Shown here one piece after another: positions 5,860-5,902 of a DNA stretch of 5,902 nt. Location of the stretch: positions 1 through 5,902 of the forward strand of contig QMPB01000320.1 of assembly GCA_003648395.1 (NCBI GenBank). The letters are read 5' to 3'. The notes below the pieces were generated by a model that worked only from the letters and a program-made list of their open reading frames with translations, did no database searches and was not told the origin of the DNA. Position numbers and translations under genes: made by a program. The first letter of the stretch is position 1; each line of letters begins with the position of its first letter. The DNA is from Bacteroidota bacterium. Its GTDB lineage: Bacteria; Bacteroidota; Bacteroidia; Bacteroidales; UBA1556.

Positions 5860-5877
5860 GTTTTTGAAAAAAACAAC
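5848..5877. repeat. Third repeat arm able to form an alternative hairpin
   Basis: GTTG plus seven T (5848-5858) is complementary over 11 bp to seven A plus CAAC (5867-5877), with an 8-nt loop. The same middle arm is used by the terminator hairpin to its left, so the two structures exclude each other. The alternative hairpin has no T-run after it on the + strand. The rest of the window end (5878-5902) holds no recognisable gene start. Confidence 0.5.
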
Positions 5878-5902
5878 CTAAAACAAGTGTCATCATTGAT
5901 AA

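Noticed and set aside
5867..5902. Possible end of a convergent minus-strand gene at the right edge
   Set aside because: Reverse-strand frames here are very short or run through the terminator as low-complexity lysine/phenylalanine codons; nothing recognisable can be supported.

Overview
The window looks like chromosomal DNA from a low-GC, anaerobic Firmicutes-type bacterium. The evidence is strongly A/T-biased codon choice, AGGAG-type ribosome binding sites, rho-independent terminators ending in T-runs, and a bifurcating-type Etf locus. A fusobacterial origin cannot be excluded by eye. No mobile element, tRNA, rRNA or CRISPR array was seen. All five genes are on the + strand and very little DNA is left between them.

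Layout. (1) Bases 1-1241 are the end of an operon whose start lies outside the window: the C-terminal 123 residues of a ROK-like sugar-kinase-fold protein, then, 23 bp later, a PIG-L-type zinc deacetylase. This pair suggests work on an N-acetylated sugar or amino-sugar conjugate. A bulged hairpin with a T-rich tail (1264-1329) probably ends it. (2) Bases 1333-4862 are a self-contained three-gene operon with its own candidate promoter and a clean terminator: etfB, etfA with an N-terminal ferredoxin-like extension, and a GlcD/LctD-type FAD-linked 2-hydroxyacid dehydrogenase. Gene order, domain make-up and lengths match the lactate dehydrogenase/Etf complex described as LctBCD in Acetobacterium woodii. 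(3) Bases 4907-5859 are a monocistronic MurR/RpiR-family regulator (N-terminal HTH plus SIS domain). It has an extended -10 promoter and a 13-bp-stem terminator, followed by a third repeat arm that could form an alternative hairpin.

How the genes may work together. In the LctBCD model the dehydrogenase oxidises lactate to pyruvate on its FAD. The Etf pair couples this uphill step to NAD+ by spending reduced ferredoxin (flavin-based electron confurcation), which would let the cell grow on lactate without oxygen. The window holds no lactate permease, no racemase and no GntR-type regulator, so the substrate (lactate versus another 2-hydroxyacid) is inferred from family resemblance. The downstream RpiR protein may sense a sugar phosphate and could control the amino-sugar genes, the Etf operon, or genes beyond the window.

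The main system is a known type. The points worth a second look are the iron-sulfur ligand pattern and FAD-site substitutions in EtfA, the unusual pairing with an RpiR regulator, the deacetylase motif variant and the palindromes near the two promoters.
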